Shown piece after piece: positions 14,698 to 22,246 of a DNA stretch of 23,609 bases (the first letter of the stretch is position 1; each line of letters opens with the position of its first letter). The notes beneath the pieces are model-generated. The model was not told the DNA's origin. It worked only from the letters and a program-made list of their open reading frames with translations, and searched no databases. This DNA is from Archaeoglobaceae archaeon (GTDB lineage: Archaea > Halobacteriota > Archaeoglobi > Archaeoglobales > Archaeoglobaceae): positions 1-23,609 of the forward strand of contig JANXDV010000003.1 in NCBI GenBank assembly GCA_025058955.1, read 5' to 3'. The translations under genes and the position numbers were made by a program.

Positions 14698-16104
14698 ATG
14701 GAGTATCGTGGAGAATACTCAAAAAAATTGATCGATGCGGAAGAGGCGGTAAATCTTGTTGAAAGCGGTATGCGTATTGAAATGGGTGGTGCTGTAAACT
14801 TTGCACAGATTATAGATAAATACTTGGCTCAAAGGAAAAATGAACTCGAAAACGTCTCTATTGGCACTTTTATTGACTTTGTCCCATACAAATTCCTCGA
14901 GGTAGATCCAGAGATGGAAGTCTTTAAGTGGAGGAGCGGTTTTATTTACGCCTCTGGAAGAACTCACACCAAAAAGCTTGGGGTAGGAGTTTATCTTCCC
15001 AGATTGTATCACGATTCACCGAGGATAGTTAGAGAGTGTGAAAAAGGAAAGATCGATATTGCATTCTTAGTTACAACTCCCATGGACAAAAATGGCTATT
15101 TTAATTTTGGTTTAACTTGTTCTCACTTAAAAGCGTTTTCCGAGTCTGCAAAAAAGGTTGTCGTGGTCGTCAAGAGAGAAATGCCCTGGATCTATGGAGG
15201 ATACGACGAATGTATACACATATCGGATGTCGATTACATCGTTGAGGATGAAGAATTCCCCCTCCCATCTCTATCCTCAATTCCCGCACCCAGCAAAGAG
15301 GATAAAATGATCGCAGAAAACATTATAGAAGCTGGCTTGATCAGTGATGGTTCAACTTTGCAAGTGGGAATAGGAGGTCTACCAGACACAGTCATGAGAA
15401 TTCTAAAAGAATCAGATTTTAAAGAACTTGGCTTACACACAGAAATGGTCAGCGAGGGAGCGGTTGAGCTTATAGAAGAGGGAATAATAACCAACTCTAA
15501 TAAAAAGTTTGATAAAAATAAGAGTGTTTTTACTTTCTGCATAGGCACAAAAAAGCTTTACGAAAAACTCGACAGAAATCCAAGTTTTGCCATATATCCA
15601 GTTGACTACACGAATGATCCATTTATGATTGCACAACAGCCTAAGATGTTTTCTCTAAACCAAGCTATGCAAGTCGATTTGATGGGGCAAGTTAATTCTG
15701 AACAAGTGGGATTAATTTCTCCAGCTGGAAAGTTATTCCAAGTTAGTGGAACTGGTGGACAATTGGATTTTGCAATGGGTTGTCTATTTAGCAGGGATAG
15801 GGCAGGTAAGAGCGTATTAGCGTTGTATTCTACCTACAACGGGGAATCAAGAATAGTTCCGATCCTTCCTGCAGGTTCAGCGGTAACTGTTCCGAGAACG
15901 ATCGTTCAATACATTGCAACAGAGTTTGGAGTGGCATATATGAGAGGAATTCCGATCAGAGAGAGAGCAATTGCTTTAATTAAAATCTCTAACCCAGATC
16001 ACAGAGATTGGCTAACCAAAGAAGCCCAAAGATTGGGTATATTTCCACCAAAATACTCAATTCCTGCAGGGAAGCCTGAAAATGTTGTAGTTGCAAGAGA
16101 TTAA
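14698..16104 (+). CDS. CoA-transferase of the acetyl-CoA hydrolase / 4-hydroxybutyrate CoA-transferase family
   Basis: This 468-residue protein transfers CoA between an acyl-CoA (usually acetyl-CoA) and a free acid, giving for example 4-hydroxybutyryl-CoA. The fold is complete. The catalytic glutamate is E249 in LHTEMVSEG, which forms the glutamyl-CoA thioester in the AbfT and Cat1 enzymes. The CoA-binding glycine loop is SGTGGQLDF (350-358), and VGIGGLPDTV (223-232) belongs to the second Rossmann-like half. It is slightly longer than the clostridial AbfT. A hydrolase activity cannot be excluded, since the two share motifs. gaggtga precedes the ATG. It is divergent from the TAXI-TRAP operon with a dyad between, so uptake and activation of the same acid may be co-regulated. 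Confidence 0.9.
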   Translation: MEYRGEYSKKLIDAEEAVNLVESGMRIEMGGAVNFAQIIDKYLAQRKNELENVSIGTFIDFVPYKFLEVDPEMEVFKWRSGFIYASGRTHTKKLGVGVYLPRLYHDSPRIVRECEKGKIDIAFLVTTPMDKNGYFNFGLTCSHLKAFSESAKKVVVVVKREMPWIYGGYDECIHISDVDYIVEDEEFPLPSLSSIPAPSKEDKMIAENIIEAGLISDGSTLQVGIGGLPDTVMRILKESDFKELGLHTEMVSEGAVELIEEGIITNSNKKFDKNKSVFTFCIGTKKLYEKLDRNPSFAIYPVDYTNDPFMIAQQPKMFSLNQAMQVDLMGQVNSEQVGLISPAGKLFQVSGTGGQLDFAMGCLFSRDRAGKSVLALYSTYNGESRIVPILPAGSAVTVPRTIVQYIATEFGVAYMRGIPIRERAIALIKISNPDHRDWLTKEAQRLGIFPPKYSIPAGKPENVVVARD

Positions 16105-16135
16105 AGCTATTTTTTAAATATTTAAAATAAAAATT
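16105..16135. terminator. Bidirectional T/A-rich terminator between CoA-transferase and hydrogenase
   Basis: The 31-base gap between two convergent genes reads tttttt-aaatattt on one strand and a similar T-rich run on the other (attttta-ttttaaat), which suits oligo-T termination both ways. Confidence 0.5.
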
Positions 16136-17383
16136 TTAATGTGTTGAACAAGACAAGCAAGGATCGTAAGCTCTAAACAACAGCTCTGCCAATTTCTTAA
16201 GCTCCTCTCTTGGCTTCTTTATGTTTGCAGTCAGTATAGCGTATAGATCTTCTTCGATGTTCGTCGTGTTCATTCCAGTTGGGATTATGAGATTTGCTCC
16301 ACGGACAATGCCATCCTTATCGACTGTGTATTCATGGATCAGCGTTCCACGAGGTGCTTCAACAACTCCAACCCCAGTGCTCGCTTTAGTCTGCTTCGGT
16401 CTTTCTTCATCCTTAAGTTTCACCGCAAGCTCTTCAGCAATCTGAATTGCCTCTTCAGTATAGTGCACCATTTCTATAGCCTGAGCAAGGTTGTTGTGGA
16501 AAGGATTATCGCTCGGGAATTTAACTGGACTGCTCTTCAGCAAGTCCTTAGCAACTGGATTTAACCGATTCTTGAAGAGATTGATCCTCGCAATAGCTCC
16601 AACATGGAATCCATGTCCGTTGAGTATGCAGAACTTCGTGTTGGAGTATGGCTTGAATATTTCCTTTATGTAATTCCTATACTCCTTTGCCTCCACATTC
16701 AAGCCCTTGTTAGTCACAAGTCTTCCTGCATAGCTTGGGAAATGCTTTCCATCGTCAATTGCCAAGTATTCAGTAGCTCTTTCGAATTCAGGATACTTAA
16801 GGCTTGCAAATAGGTTGAACGTCTCGATGCAGTCGTTCATTATGCCTTTGAAATCCTTTGCAAGCTTTTCCATCTCAATTCTCGTTGGAAGCTTTGCAAA
16901 GCCGCCAGGCACTGAGTTCGCTGGATGCACCGCTCTACCGCCAATCACTTCAACGCCTTTGTTGCCTACAGTTCTAATTCTCACACATCTCTTTACCGCT
17001 TCAGGATACTTTGCGTAAACATCCGAAATGCCATTCACTCCGAGATAATCAGCTGCTGCAAGGACGTATAAGTGGAGCGCATGGCTATGGACCATCTGAG
17101 ATGCGATCATAAGCCTTCTAAGCATCTTCACCTGTTCTGAAGCTTCTATGCCCATCGCATTCTCCAATGCTTGGATTGCTGCTAAGTTATGTGGAACTGG
17201 ACAAACTCCACAAATTCTTGAGGACATCTGTGGAACCTCGTCCGCCCTTCTTCCCCTAAGAAAGCTTTCGAAGAGTCTTGAACCTTCATGGATCTCAAGG
17301 CGAACGTCTACTTTACCATCTTTGATGTCAAACCATATTCTTCCATGACCCTCGATCTGGGTAACATATTCGTCGTAGATCAT
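16136..17383 (-). CDS. hydA: [NiFe] hydrogenase large (alpha) subunit, group 3b-like
   Basis: This is the catalytic subunit of a soluble bidirectional hydrogenase, carrying the NiFe(CN)2CO centre. Nickel ligands are C58 and C61 (RICGVCP) and C409 and C412 (DPCLSCSTH). The 415-residue chain ends exactly at H415 of that motif, followed at once by TAA. The usual C-terminal peptide that a maturation protease removes is therefore absent; the Pyrococcus enzyme, for comparison, has four extra residues. The ATG has ggaggtgg before it and overlaps the stop of the small-subunit gene (ATGA). Gene order beta-gamma-delta-alpha matches the Thermococcales sulfhydrogenase/NADP-linked type, so NAD(P)H is the likely partner; coenzyme specificity is inferred. 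Confidence 0.94.
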   Translation of the reverse strand: MIYDEYVTQIEGHGRIWFDIKDGKVDVRLEIHEGSRLFESFLRGRRADEVPQMSSRICGVCPVPHNLAAIQALENAMGIEASEQVKMLRRLMIASQMVHSHALHLYVLAAADYLGVNGISDVYAKYPEAVKRCVRIRTVGNKGVEVIGGRAVHPANSVPGGFAKLPTRIEMEKLAKDFKGIMNDCIETFNLFASLKYPEFERATEYLAIDDGKHFPSYAGRLVTNKGLNVEAKEYRNYIKEIFKPYSNTKFCILNGHGFHVGAIARINLFKNRLNPVAKDLLKSSPVKFPSDNPFHNNLAQAIEMVHYTEEAIQIAEELAVKLKDEERPKQTKASTGVGVVEAPRGTLIHEYTVDKDGIVRGANLIIPTGMNTTNIEEDLYAILTANIKKPREELKKLAELLFRAYDPCLSCSTH

Positions 17384-18135
17384 AGCTTTCCACCTCCAAT
17401 ATCCTTAAAGATCGGAGCCATTGGTGCGAACTTTCTGAAAAGCCTCACAATGTCGTCCTTCGATGCGATCTTCTTGAGCAATTCAAGCTCTGCGGTTGTT
17501 TGCGGATCCTCAAGCGGACCTCTGCACCCATCACACGGCATTCCTGCCGTTGGACAAGGAGCTCCACAGCCACCATATGCAACTGGACCTGCACATGCGA
17601 CACCTTTTAGCAATTGACACGGATTTCCCTTGCTCTTGCAGTCCATGCAAACTGGGCGAGTGTGCTCTTTTGGAATTCTTCCAGCAAATAGATCGCTGAC
17701 AACTCTTTCGAAGTCTTCAGTGGCTATTGGACACCCACGGATCATGAAGTCAACCTTTATGATCTCGGGCAATGGTTTTATGTAGAGAAATTCAATTTTG
17801 TCCGCATTTTCTCCATAAACATATTTCTTCCCTTCATTTATGTCGAGGAAGTTGTTTATCGAAGCTATACCACCAAAGCATGCACAGCTTCCCAATGCAA
17901 TTACAAGCTTGCTGTGCTCTCTGATCTTCTTAACAAGCTCAAGCTCCTCGCTTGTGATCACCGCTCCTTCTACAAATGCTACGTCGAAGTCGTCCCATCT
18001 ATTCACTCTTTGCCCAAGACGGAAGTTTACGAATTCAACTCCTCCAAGAATTCTGTCTATGAACTTTGAGTTCACAATTTGAACTTCGCAACCCTCACAA
18101 TCTGTTAAATCGAAAATCGCAACCTTCGGTTTCAT
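17380..18135 (-). CDS. hydD: [NiFe] hydrogenase small (delta) subunit
   Basis: This 251-residue subunit relays electrons from the NiFe site. It begins with the proximal-cluster motif TDCEGCEVQ (C13, C16), has SCACFGG (C84, C86) and MIRGCP further on, and then a cysteine-rich part (MDCKSKGNPCQLL, VACAGPVAYGGCGAPCP, MPCDGCRG) that should bind the medial and distal [4Fe-4S] clusters. There is no twin-arginine signal, so the enzyme is cytoplasmic. gaggtga lies before the ATG, ten bases after the gamma gene. It is most similar in layout to group 3 small subunits, which also serve F420 or NAD(P)-linked enzymes. Here the two flavin/iron-sulfur genes upstream favour the NAD(P)-linked group 3b. Confidence 0.93.
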   Translation of the reverse strand: MKPKVAIFDLTDCEGCEVQIVNSKFIDRILGGVEFVNFRLGQRVNRWDDFDVAFVEGAVITSEELELVKKIREHSKLVIALGSCACFGGIASINNFLDINEGKKYVYGENADKIEFLYIKPLPEIIKVDFMIRGCPIATEDFERVVSDLFAGRIPKEHTRPVCMDCKSKGNPCQLLKGVACAGPVAYGGCGAPCPTAGMPCDGCRGPLEDPQTTAELELLKKIASKDDIVRLFRKFAPMAPIFKDIGGGKL

Positions 18136-18145
18136 TCAAATCACC

Positions 18146-18967
18146 TCATATAGACTCAGGCAACTGCTTAGCGTCAGCATAGTTGAACACTGGACCATCA
18201 AGACAAACGTAGCGGTTGTTTATTTGACAGTGTTGGCATTTTCCAACTCCACACTTCATGTGCCTTTCAAGAGATAGATAGATCGAAGAATCAGGCATTC
18301 CCGCTTTTCTGAATTCCTGAATGACGAACTTATACATCACAGGCGGTCCGCAGACTATTCCAATAGCATCCTTTATTGAATAGTTTAGCTTTGCAAATAA
18401 CGTTGTAACAACTCCAATGTTTCCCTTCCAACCACTCGGTTTTCCATCTGGAAGCTTGTCGGAGTCGACTGTTACAAGGAAGTTGCACTCCTTAGCCCAT
18501 TTATCGAATTCTTCCTTGTAAAGTAGATCTGCAGGAGTTCTGGCTCCGTAGAGCACTGTGATCTTACCAAAATCTTTCTTGTGGTGAAGCACGTAGTTTA
18601 GTGAGCTTCGCAATGGAGCCATTCCTATACCGCCAGCTACATAAACGATGTCTTTCCCTTTTATCGTCTCAAAGGGGAATCCTACTCCATAAGGACCGCG
18701 GATCCAAACGTAATCGCCAGCGTTCATTCTATGCAGTGCATTCGTAACTGTTCCAACCCTTCTGACGCATAGATCAATGTATCCCTTTTCATGAGGACTT
18801 GAAGTTATCGAAATCGGTGCTTCTCCTATACCCGGAATTGAAAGCTCGACAAATTGCCCTGGGGAGTATTCGAAGTCCTTAACCTCGATTCTAAAAACTT
18901 TGGTGTCGCAAGTTTGCTCTGTAACTTTTAGAATTTTACTCTTGAAAGGCTTATAGATATTCTCCAT
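18146..18967 (-). CDS. hydG: Hydrogenase gamma subunit, FAD/NAD(P)-binding reductase
   Basis: This 273-residue flavoprotein passes electrons between the iron-sulfur chain and NAD(P). An FNR-like barrel carries the FAD motif PISITSSP (51-58), a nucleotide-binding half has GGIGMAPLRS (112-121), VCGPP (205-209) precedes the C terminus, and a [2Fe-2S] site follows with C239, C244, C247 and C255 (C-x4-C-x2-C-x7-C) as in dihydroorotate dehydrogenase PyrK-type proteins. The ATG at 18967 is preferred over GTG at 18976, because the latter lies inside the Shine-Dalgarno site aggaggtg. It begins one base after the beta gene stop. It also resembles sulfite/sulfur reductase gamma subunits, hence the name sulfhydrogenase in relatives. 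Confidence 0.92.
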   Translation of the reverse strand: MENIYKPFKSKILKVTEQTCDTKVFRIEVKDFEYSPGQFVELSIPGIGEAPISITSSPHEKGYIDLCVRRVGTVTNALHRMNAGDYVWIRGPYGVGFPFETIKGKDIVYVAGGIGMAPLRSSLNYVLHHKKDFGKITVLYGARTPADLLYKEEFDKWAKECNFLVTVDSDKLPDGKPSGWKGNIGVVTTLFAKLNYSIKDAIGIVCGPPVMYKFVIQEFRKAGMPDSSIYLSLERHMKCGVGKCQHCQINNRYVCLDGPVFNYADAKQLPESI

Positions 18968-18968
18968 T

Positions 18969-19940
18969 TTAAGCACCTCCTAACTTGGAAAGCGTTTCTC
19001 TCATGTCTATATCCGCTGGGCAGAAAGTTATGCATCTTCCACAGCCAACACAACTTGGAACTCCGAACTCGTCGACGAAGGTTTTAAACTTGTGCGTATA
19101 GATATTCCTATATCTTGCCTTTAGATCCTTCCTAAAGTTGTGCCCTCCAGCAACTCTTGCGAAGCTTAGCAATAAGCAAGAATCCCAACAGCGCACTCTC
19201 TGTCCTTCATTTGGCACTATAAAGGTTTCATCGATTACGTCGAAGCAGTAGCAAAGTGGGCAAACAAGCGTGCAGTTCGTGCATGCTAAGCATCTCTTTG
19301 CGGTTTGCTCCCAGACTGGGTTGTTGTAGTCTTCAAGTATTCTCCTTCCGATCGTATAGATGTCTAAATGCATTTTTTCATCGTAGTCGATCTTCACTTC
19401 CCTGACATCAACTGTTTCAGGACCAAAGTAGAGCTGTGAAAGAAACTTCCTTCCTTTTTCAGTCATTGAAAATCCTATGTAGTTCTCTCCATCCGCCTTA
19501 AGGAATAGATCGCATGCGTTTGTTAAAACGTTTGCTCCTGTGGACTTGCAGAAGCAAGTTTCGATTGGTTTGCAGGAAATTCCAACGATCAGCATCTTCT
19601 CTCTTCTTGCCTGATAATAGGGATCGTTCCAGAATACCAAGTCAAGTCTGCCTATTGCGTTTGCATCGCACATATGTAGAGCGAAGAAGGCTATTTTTTC
19701 ATCTGGAATTAATTCCTTAAATTCACCACCATCCAAAGCAAAAATTGGCTCTTTGTATGGTAAAATGAACTTTTTCGCTGGAAGAATGGTTGTTGGATAG
19801 TCCAATGCGACTTCACTGAAATCTTTCACTTCTTCAAGCACATAGTCCTCTCCTCTTTTAACTGGAGCGATCACTTTGTATTCTTTGGATATATCATCGA
19901 AAAGTCTCTTCAAATTCTCCTTCTTAATCCTTTTTCCCAT
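18969..19940 (-). CDS. hydB: Hydrogenase beta subunit, [4Fe-4S] dicluster protein
   Basis: First gene of the hydrogenase operon, 323 residues. It is related to the anaerobic sulfite reductase A subunit. Two ferredoxin-type sites are clear: C217-x2-C220-x2-C223-x3-C227-P and C297-x2-C300-x2-C303-x3-C307-P. A further cysteine-rich stretch (SCKPIETCFCKS, about 122-133) is also conserved-looking. It wires the gamma and delta subunits. The ATG at 19940 is chosen because gggtggt lies seven bases upstream; a GTG at 19952 would itself be part of that site. The TATA box for the whole operon lies at about 19985-19995, divergent from hypA, so the hydrogenase and its nickel-insertion genes share one 174-base control region. 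Confidence 0.91.
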   Translation of the reverse strand: MGKRIKKENLKRLFDDISKEYKVIAPVKRGEDYVLEEVKDFSEVALDYPTTILPAKKFILPYKEPIFALDGGEFKELIPDEKIAFFALHMCDANAIGRLDLVFWNDPYYQARREKMLIVGISCKPIETCFCKSTGANVLTNACDLFLKADGENYIGFSMTEKGRKFLSQLYFGPETVDVREVKIDYDEKMHLDIYTIGRRILEDYNNPVWEQTAKRCLACTNCTLVCPLCYCFDVIDETFIVPNEGQRVRCWDSCLLLSFARVAGGHNFRKDLKARYRNIYTHKFKTFVDEFGVPSCVGCGRCITFCPADIDMRETLSKLGGA

Positions 19941-19984
19941 CAAAGCTACCACCCTCTATGGCTATGGTTTGCGGAAAACACGAG

Positions 19985-19995
19985 AATATAAATAG
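19985..19995 (-). promoter_or_regulatory. TATA box of the hydrogenase operon
   Basis: The minus strand reads ctatttatatt. A start about 25 bases on (near 19965) leaves a short leader that contains the gagggtggt site at 19948-19956. Confidence 0.6.
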
Positions 19996-20085
19996 ATTGC
20001 GAAAAATTGACTTTTAAAGTTACAAGCATTAAAACATAACAAGTAACACCAATACAACAAATTTTAATCAGAAGTATTCGAACCT

Positions 20086-20094
20086 CTTAAATAC
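20086..20094 (+). promoter_or_regulatory. TATA-like box of hypA
   Basis: cttaaatac is centred about 25 bases before the ATG at 20115, fitting a leaderless hypA-hypB transcript. No Shine-Dalgarno site precedes the ATG. Confidence 0.5.
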
Positions 20095-20114
20095 TGGTCA
20101 AGTCTTTGAAAAGT

Positions 20115-20522
20115 ATGCACGAGTGGGCAATAGCGATGTCAGTGGTGAGCAGTGTTGAAAAGTGGTCAACAGAGAAGAATGTTAGGGTTGGAAAAGTGAT
20201 CCTCTCAGTGCCTTCACTTTCGATGCTTGAAGTTGAAATACTGCGGGAAGCTTTCGATGTGATCAAGAAAGACTCAAAGATCGCTGATGCAAAACTCGAG
20301 ATTCGTTTAAGAGATCAAGAGTTTAGCTGTAGAGTTTGCGGTAATAAATTCACTCTCGGTGATATTAAGCCTCAACTTGAGCAAGTTCTGAAGGATTATG
20401 GTGAAGAGAATCCGTTGCACATAGTTCCCGCTCTAATCACAGCGTTTGCAAAGTGCCCAAAATGTGGCTCGAATGACTTTGATGTTGACACTTCTATAAA
20501 AGTGGAGGCGATTGAATTATGA
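20115..20522 (+). CDS. hypA: Nickel metallochaperone HypA
   Basis: HypA delivers Ni2+ to the hydrogenase large-subunit precursor. The 135-residue protein begins MHEWAIA; His2 is the key nickel ligand, which together with the TATA spacing fixes the ATG at 20115 rather than the TTG at 20106. The zinc domain has C72/C75 (CRVC) and C114/C117 (CPKC). The roughly 38-residue stretch between the CxxC pairs is long; this feature is shared with Thermococcus HypA, which partners an ATPase-type HypB. That partner gene follows directly, with the HypA stop overlapping its ATG (ATGA). The hydrogenase operon is divergent from it. Confidence 0.95.
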   Translation: MHEWAIAMSVVSSVEKWSTEKNVRVGKVILSVPSLSMLEVEILREAFDVIKKDSKIADAKLEIRLRDQEFSCRVCGNKFTLGDIKPQLEQVLKDYGEENPLHIVPALITAFAKCPKCGSNDFDVDTSIKVEAIEL

Positions 20523-21250
20523 ATCCGATCCTTGAGCTGGCTAAGGAGCGTTTTAAAGGTAAAAAGGTTTTTGCGGTGATGAGTGCAAAAGGAGGAGTGG
20601 GAAAGAGCACAATCGCATCTCTACTTGCTTTGAATTCAAGCGAAAAAAGAGGAACCGCTTTGATAGATCTTGATGTGTATGGCAATTCAGTCCTAAAGCT
20701 TTTTGGTATTAAAAAATTGCATGAAGTCAGCAAAGAGGGAATTGAACCATTTAAAATAGGAAATCTCTCGATCTACAGTGTTGGTGGGCTTGTTGGAGAT
20801 CATTACGTTGTTTTAACAGGCAAGCAAGAGGGGGGAGTGATCGAGTCTTTGCTTGGATTCACGAATTTAAAAGATGATCTTGTCTTCATCGACACACCAC
20901 CGGGGATGGGAGAAGAGCTTTTAACTCTTAAAAGAATTTTAAAGCCAGAAGTCGCGTTGGTAACTTTACCTTCAAGGCTTTCTTTAAAGACAGTCGAGCA
21001 AATGCTCATTTATCTTTTGGACACGGGAATAAAGCCAAAAGTAATAATTGGAAATATGGCTTTTTTAGAAACAAAGAATGGACTAATTTACCCATTTGGA
21101 AATCTTGAGCCAGTTTTGAAGCTTGGAGAGGAATATGGAATAAGGGTTGAGTTTCTGCCGATTGATCCGAGTATTGAAGATTTCATCGGTAGAATTCAGG
21201 ATTATTCTGGCTGTATTAAAGTTACATTAAAGAGAATTTTTGTAAGCTAA
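20519..21250 (+). CDS. MinD/Mrp-type ATPase, HypB-like partner of HypA
   Basis: This 243-residue P-loop ATPase of the MinD/Mrp/ParA group has a deviant Walker A SAKGGVGKST (22-31), switch I-like DLDVYGNS and Walker B VFIDTPPG. It lacks the GTPase motifs of ordinary HypB. In Thermococcus kodakarensis an equivalent Mrp/MinD-type protein, encoded beside hypA, forms a complex with HypA in an ATP-dependent way and raises its nickel affinity (called HypB-AT). Coupling to hypA by ATGA here gives the same arrangement. No CxxC cluster-binding tail as in iron-sulfur carrier Mrp is visible, which further argues for the nickel role. The assignment is inference from context plus family. Confidence 0.85.
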   Translation: MNPILELAKERFKGKKVFAVMSAKGGVGKSTIASLLALNSSEKRGTALIDLDVYGNSVLKLFGIKKLHEVSKEGIEPFKIGNLSIYSVGGLVGDHYVVLTGKQEGGVIESLLGFTNLKDDLVFIDTPPGMGEELLTLKRILKPEVALVTLPSRLSLKTVEQMLIYLLDTGIKPKVIIGNMAFLETKNGLIYPFGNLEPVLKLGEEYGIRVEFLPIDPSIEDFIGRIQDYSGCIKVTLKRIFVS

Positions 21251-21260
21251 AAAGGAGAAG

Positions 21261-21269
21261 TATTAAATA
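21261..21269 (+). promoter_or_regulatory. TATA box of mtd
   Basis: tattaaata lies about 27 bases before the ATG at 21292, ten bases after the preceding gene. The mtd message is likely leaderless and independent of hypA-hypB. Confidence 0.6.
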
Positions 21270-21291
21270 GGTAAAGATCGCTTCTCATGCT

Positions 21292-22116
21292 ATGACAAAG
21301 GTGAAAGTAGGAGTTTTGAAGATGGGTGCAATTGGCACCGCGGTAATTCTTGAATACCTGCTTGATGAAAGGGCGGATAGAGAAGATATCGATGTCCGTG
21401 TTGTTACAAGTGGTGCAAAAATGCAGCCAGAAGAAGCGGTTGTTGCTGAAAAGCTTAAGGAGTTCAATCCAGACTTAATAATAGTTGCATCTCCAAATGC
21501 AGCTTTGCCTGGACCAAAGGTGGCAAGAGAAGCTTTTGCTGGTAAGCCAGTTATAGTGATCAGCGATGCTCCAGCGAAGAAAGCAAAGGATGAGCTTAAG
21601 GAAAAGGGCTTTGGATACATTTTCATAAATGCGGATTCAATGATCGGAGCTCGCAGAGAATTCTTGGATCCAACGGAGATGACTTTGTTCAATGCGGATG
21701 TTCTCAAAGTTCTATCCGCAACTGGAGCTTTAAGAGTTGTTCAAGAAGCCATAGATAAGGTTATAGAAGATATAAAGGCTGGAAAGAAGCCAGAATTGCC
21801 ACAGATCATCGTTACCGCTGAAAAAGCTGTGGAAGCGGGAAAGTTCAGCAATCCGTATGCAAAAGCAAAAGCTATGGCAGCTTATTTCATTGCAGAAAAG
21901 GTTGCGGACATCAATGTGCGTGGATGCTTTGTTGAGAAGGATTACAACGTCTACGTCCCTTTGGTTGCATCAGCGCATGAGATGATGCGCATCGCAGCAA
22001 TTCTTGCGGATGAGGCTCGAGAAATAGAGAAATACGGCGACAAGCTCTTCAGGAATCCACATTCGAGAGAAGGAAAGATCTTGTGTAAGACTGAGCTAAT
22101 CAGCAAGCCACAATAA
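21292..22116 (+). CDS. mtd: F420-dependent methylene-tetrahydromethanopterin dehydrogenase
   Basis: This enzyme interconverts methylene- and methenyl-tetrahydromethanopterin using coenzyme F420. It acts in C1 oxidation in Archaeoglobales (reverse methanogenesis) and in CO2 reduction in methanogens. The 274-residue chain begins VKVGVLKMGAIGTAVILEYL and contains VTSGAKMQPEE, SPNAALPGP, ISDAPAKKAKDEL and, near the end, NPHSREGKILCKTELIS, all hallmarks of the Mtd family and of the usual length. It has its own TATA box and an oligo-T terminator, so it appears monocistronic. Gene content nearby (hydrogenase, hyp genes) links it to redox carriers but does not require a shared pathway. Confidence 0.97.
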   Translation: MTKVKVGVLKMGAIGTAVILEYLLDERADREDIDVRVVTSGAKMQPEEAVVAEKLKEFNPDLIIVASPNAALPGPKVAREAFAGKPVIVISDAPAKKAKDELKEKGFGYIFINADSMIGARREFLDPTEMTLFNADVLKVLSATGALRVVQEAIDKVIEDIKAGKKPELPQIIVTAEKAVEAGKFSNPYAKAKAMAAYFIAEKVADINVRGCFVEKDYNVYVPLVASAHEMMRIAAILADEAREIEKYGDKLFRNPHSREGKILCKTELISKPQ

Positions 22117-22134
22117 ATTTTTAAATTTTTCTTC
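22117..22134 (+). terminator. Oligo-T terminator of mtd
   Basis: Directly after the mtd stop the sequence reads ttttt-aaa-ttttt-c-tt, a clear archaeal T-run terminator. Confidence 0.6.
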
Positions 22135-22142
22135 TAATATCT

Positions 22143-22159
22143 GCGAAAGGTTTATTAAT
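22143..22159 (+). promoter_or_regulatory. Strong BRE/TATA element before a small RNA candidate
   Basis: gcgaaaggtttattaat is close to the archaeal consensus (BRE cgaaa, then TATA). No gene on this strand follows within 500 bases except RNase P RNA, which has its own promoter. It predicts a transcript starting near G22180. Confidence 0.55.
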
Positions 22160-22179
22160 TTAAAGATCGAAGAATTTTA

Positions 22180-22246
22180 GGGGCGTCGCTATAACGTTGG
22201 TATCCATCCCGCCGCCGTGCAACTATGATTTTTTTGGCGCCCCCTA
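22180..22246 (+). ncRNA. Candidate small structured RNA of about 65 bases
   Basis: A transcript beginning about 25 bases after the TATA box would start GGGGCG. Its ends pair: GGGGCG (22180-22185) with CGCCCC (22238-22243), extended by UA/UA outside a bulged C. Inside, GUUG (22196-22199) pairs with CAAC (22220-22223) and AUA (22191-22193) with UAU (22224-22226) around a two-base bulge, leaving a C-rich 20-base loop (gtatccatcccgccgccgtg) and seven U before the closing strand. It is much richer in G and C than the DNA around it. I match it to no known family. It could instead be the end structure of the convergent rps8e transcript, whose stop it overlaps. Confidence 0.4.

Noticed and set aside
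20000..20075. Inverted gttac/gtaac pair as a hydrogenase operator
   Set aside because: The arms are only five bases with a long AT-rich spacer, so chance is likely.
22180..22246. Known riboswitch, ribozyme or H/ACA RNA at the small RNA candidate
   Set aside because: I compared it with the twister, fluoride, preQ1 and H/ACA layouts from memory and found no matching core; in particular there is no ACA end.
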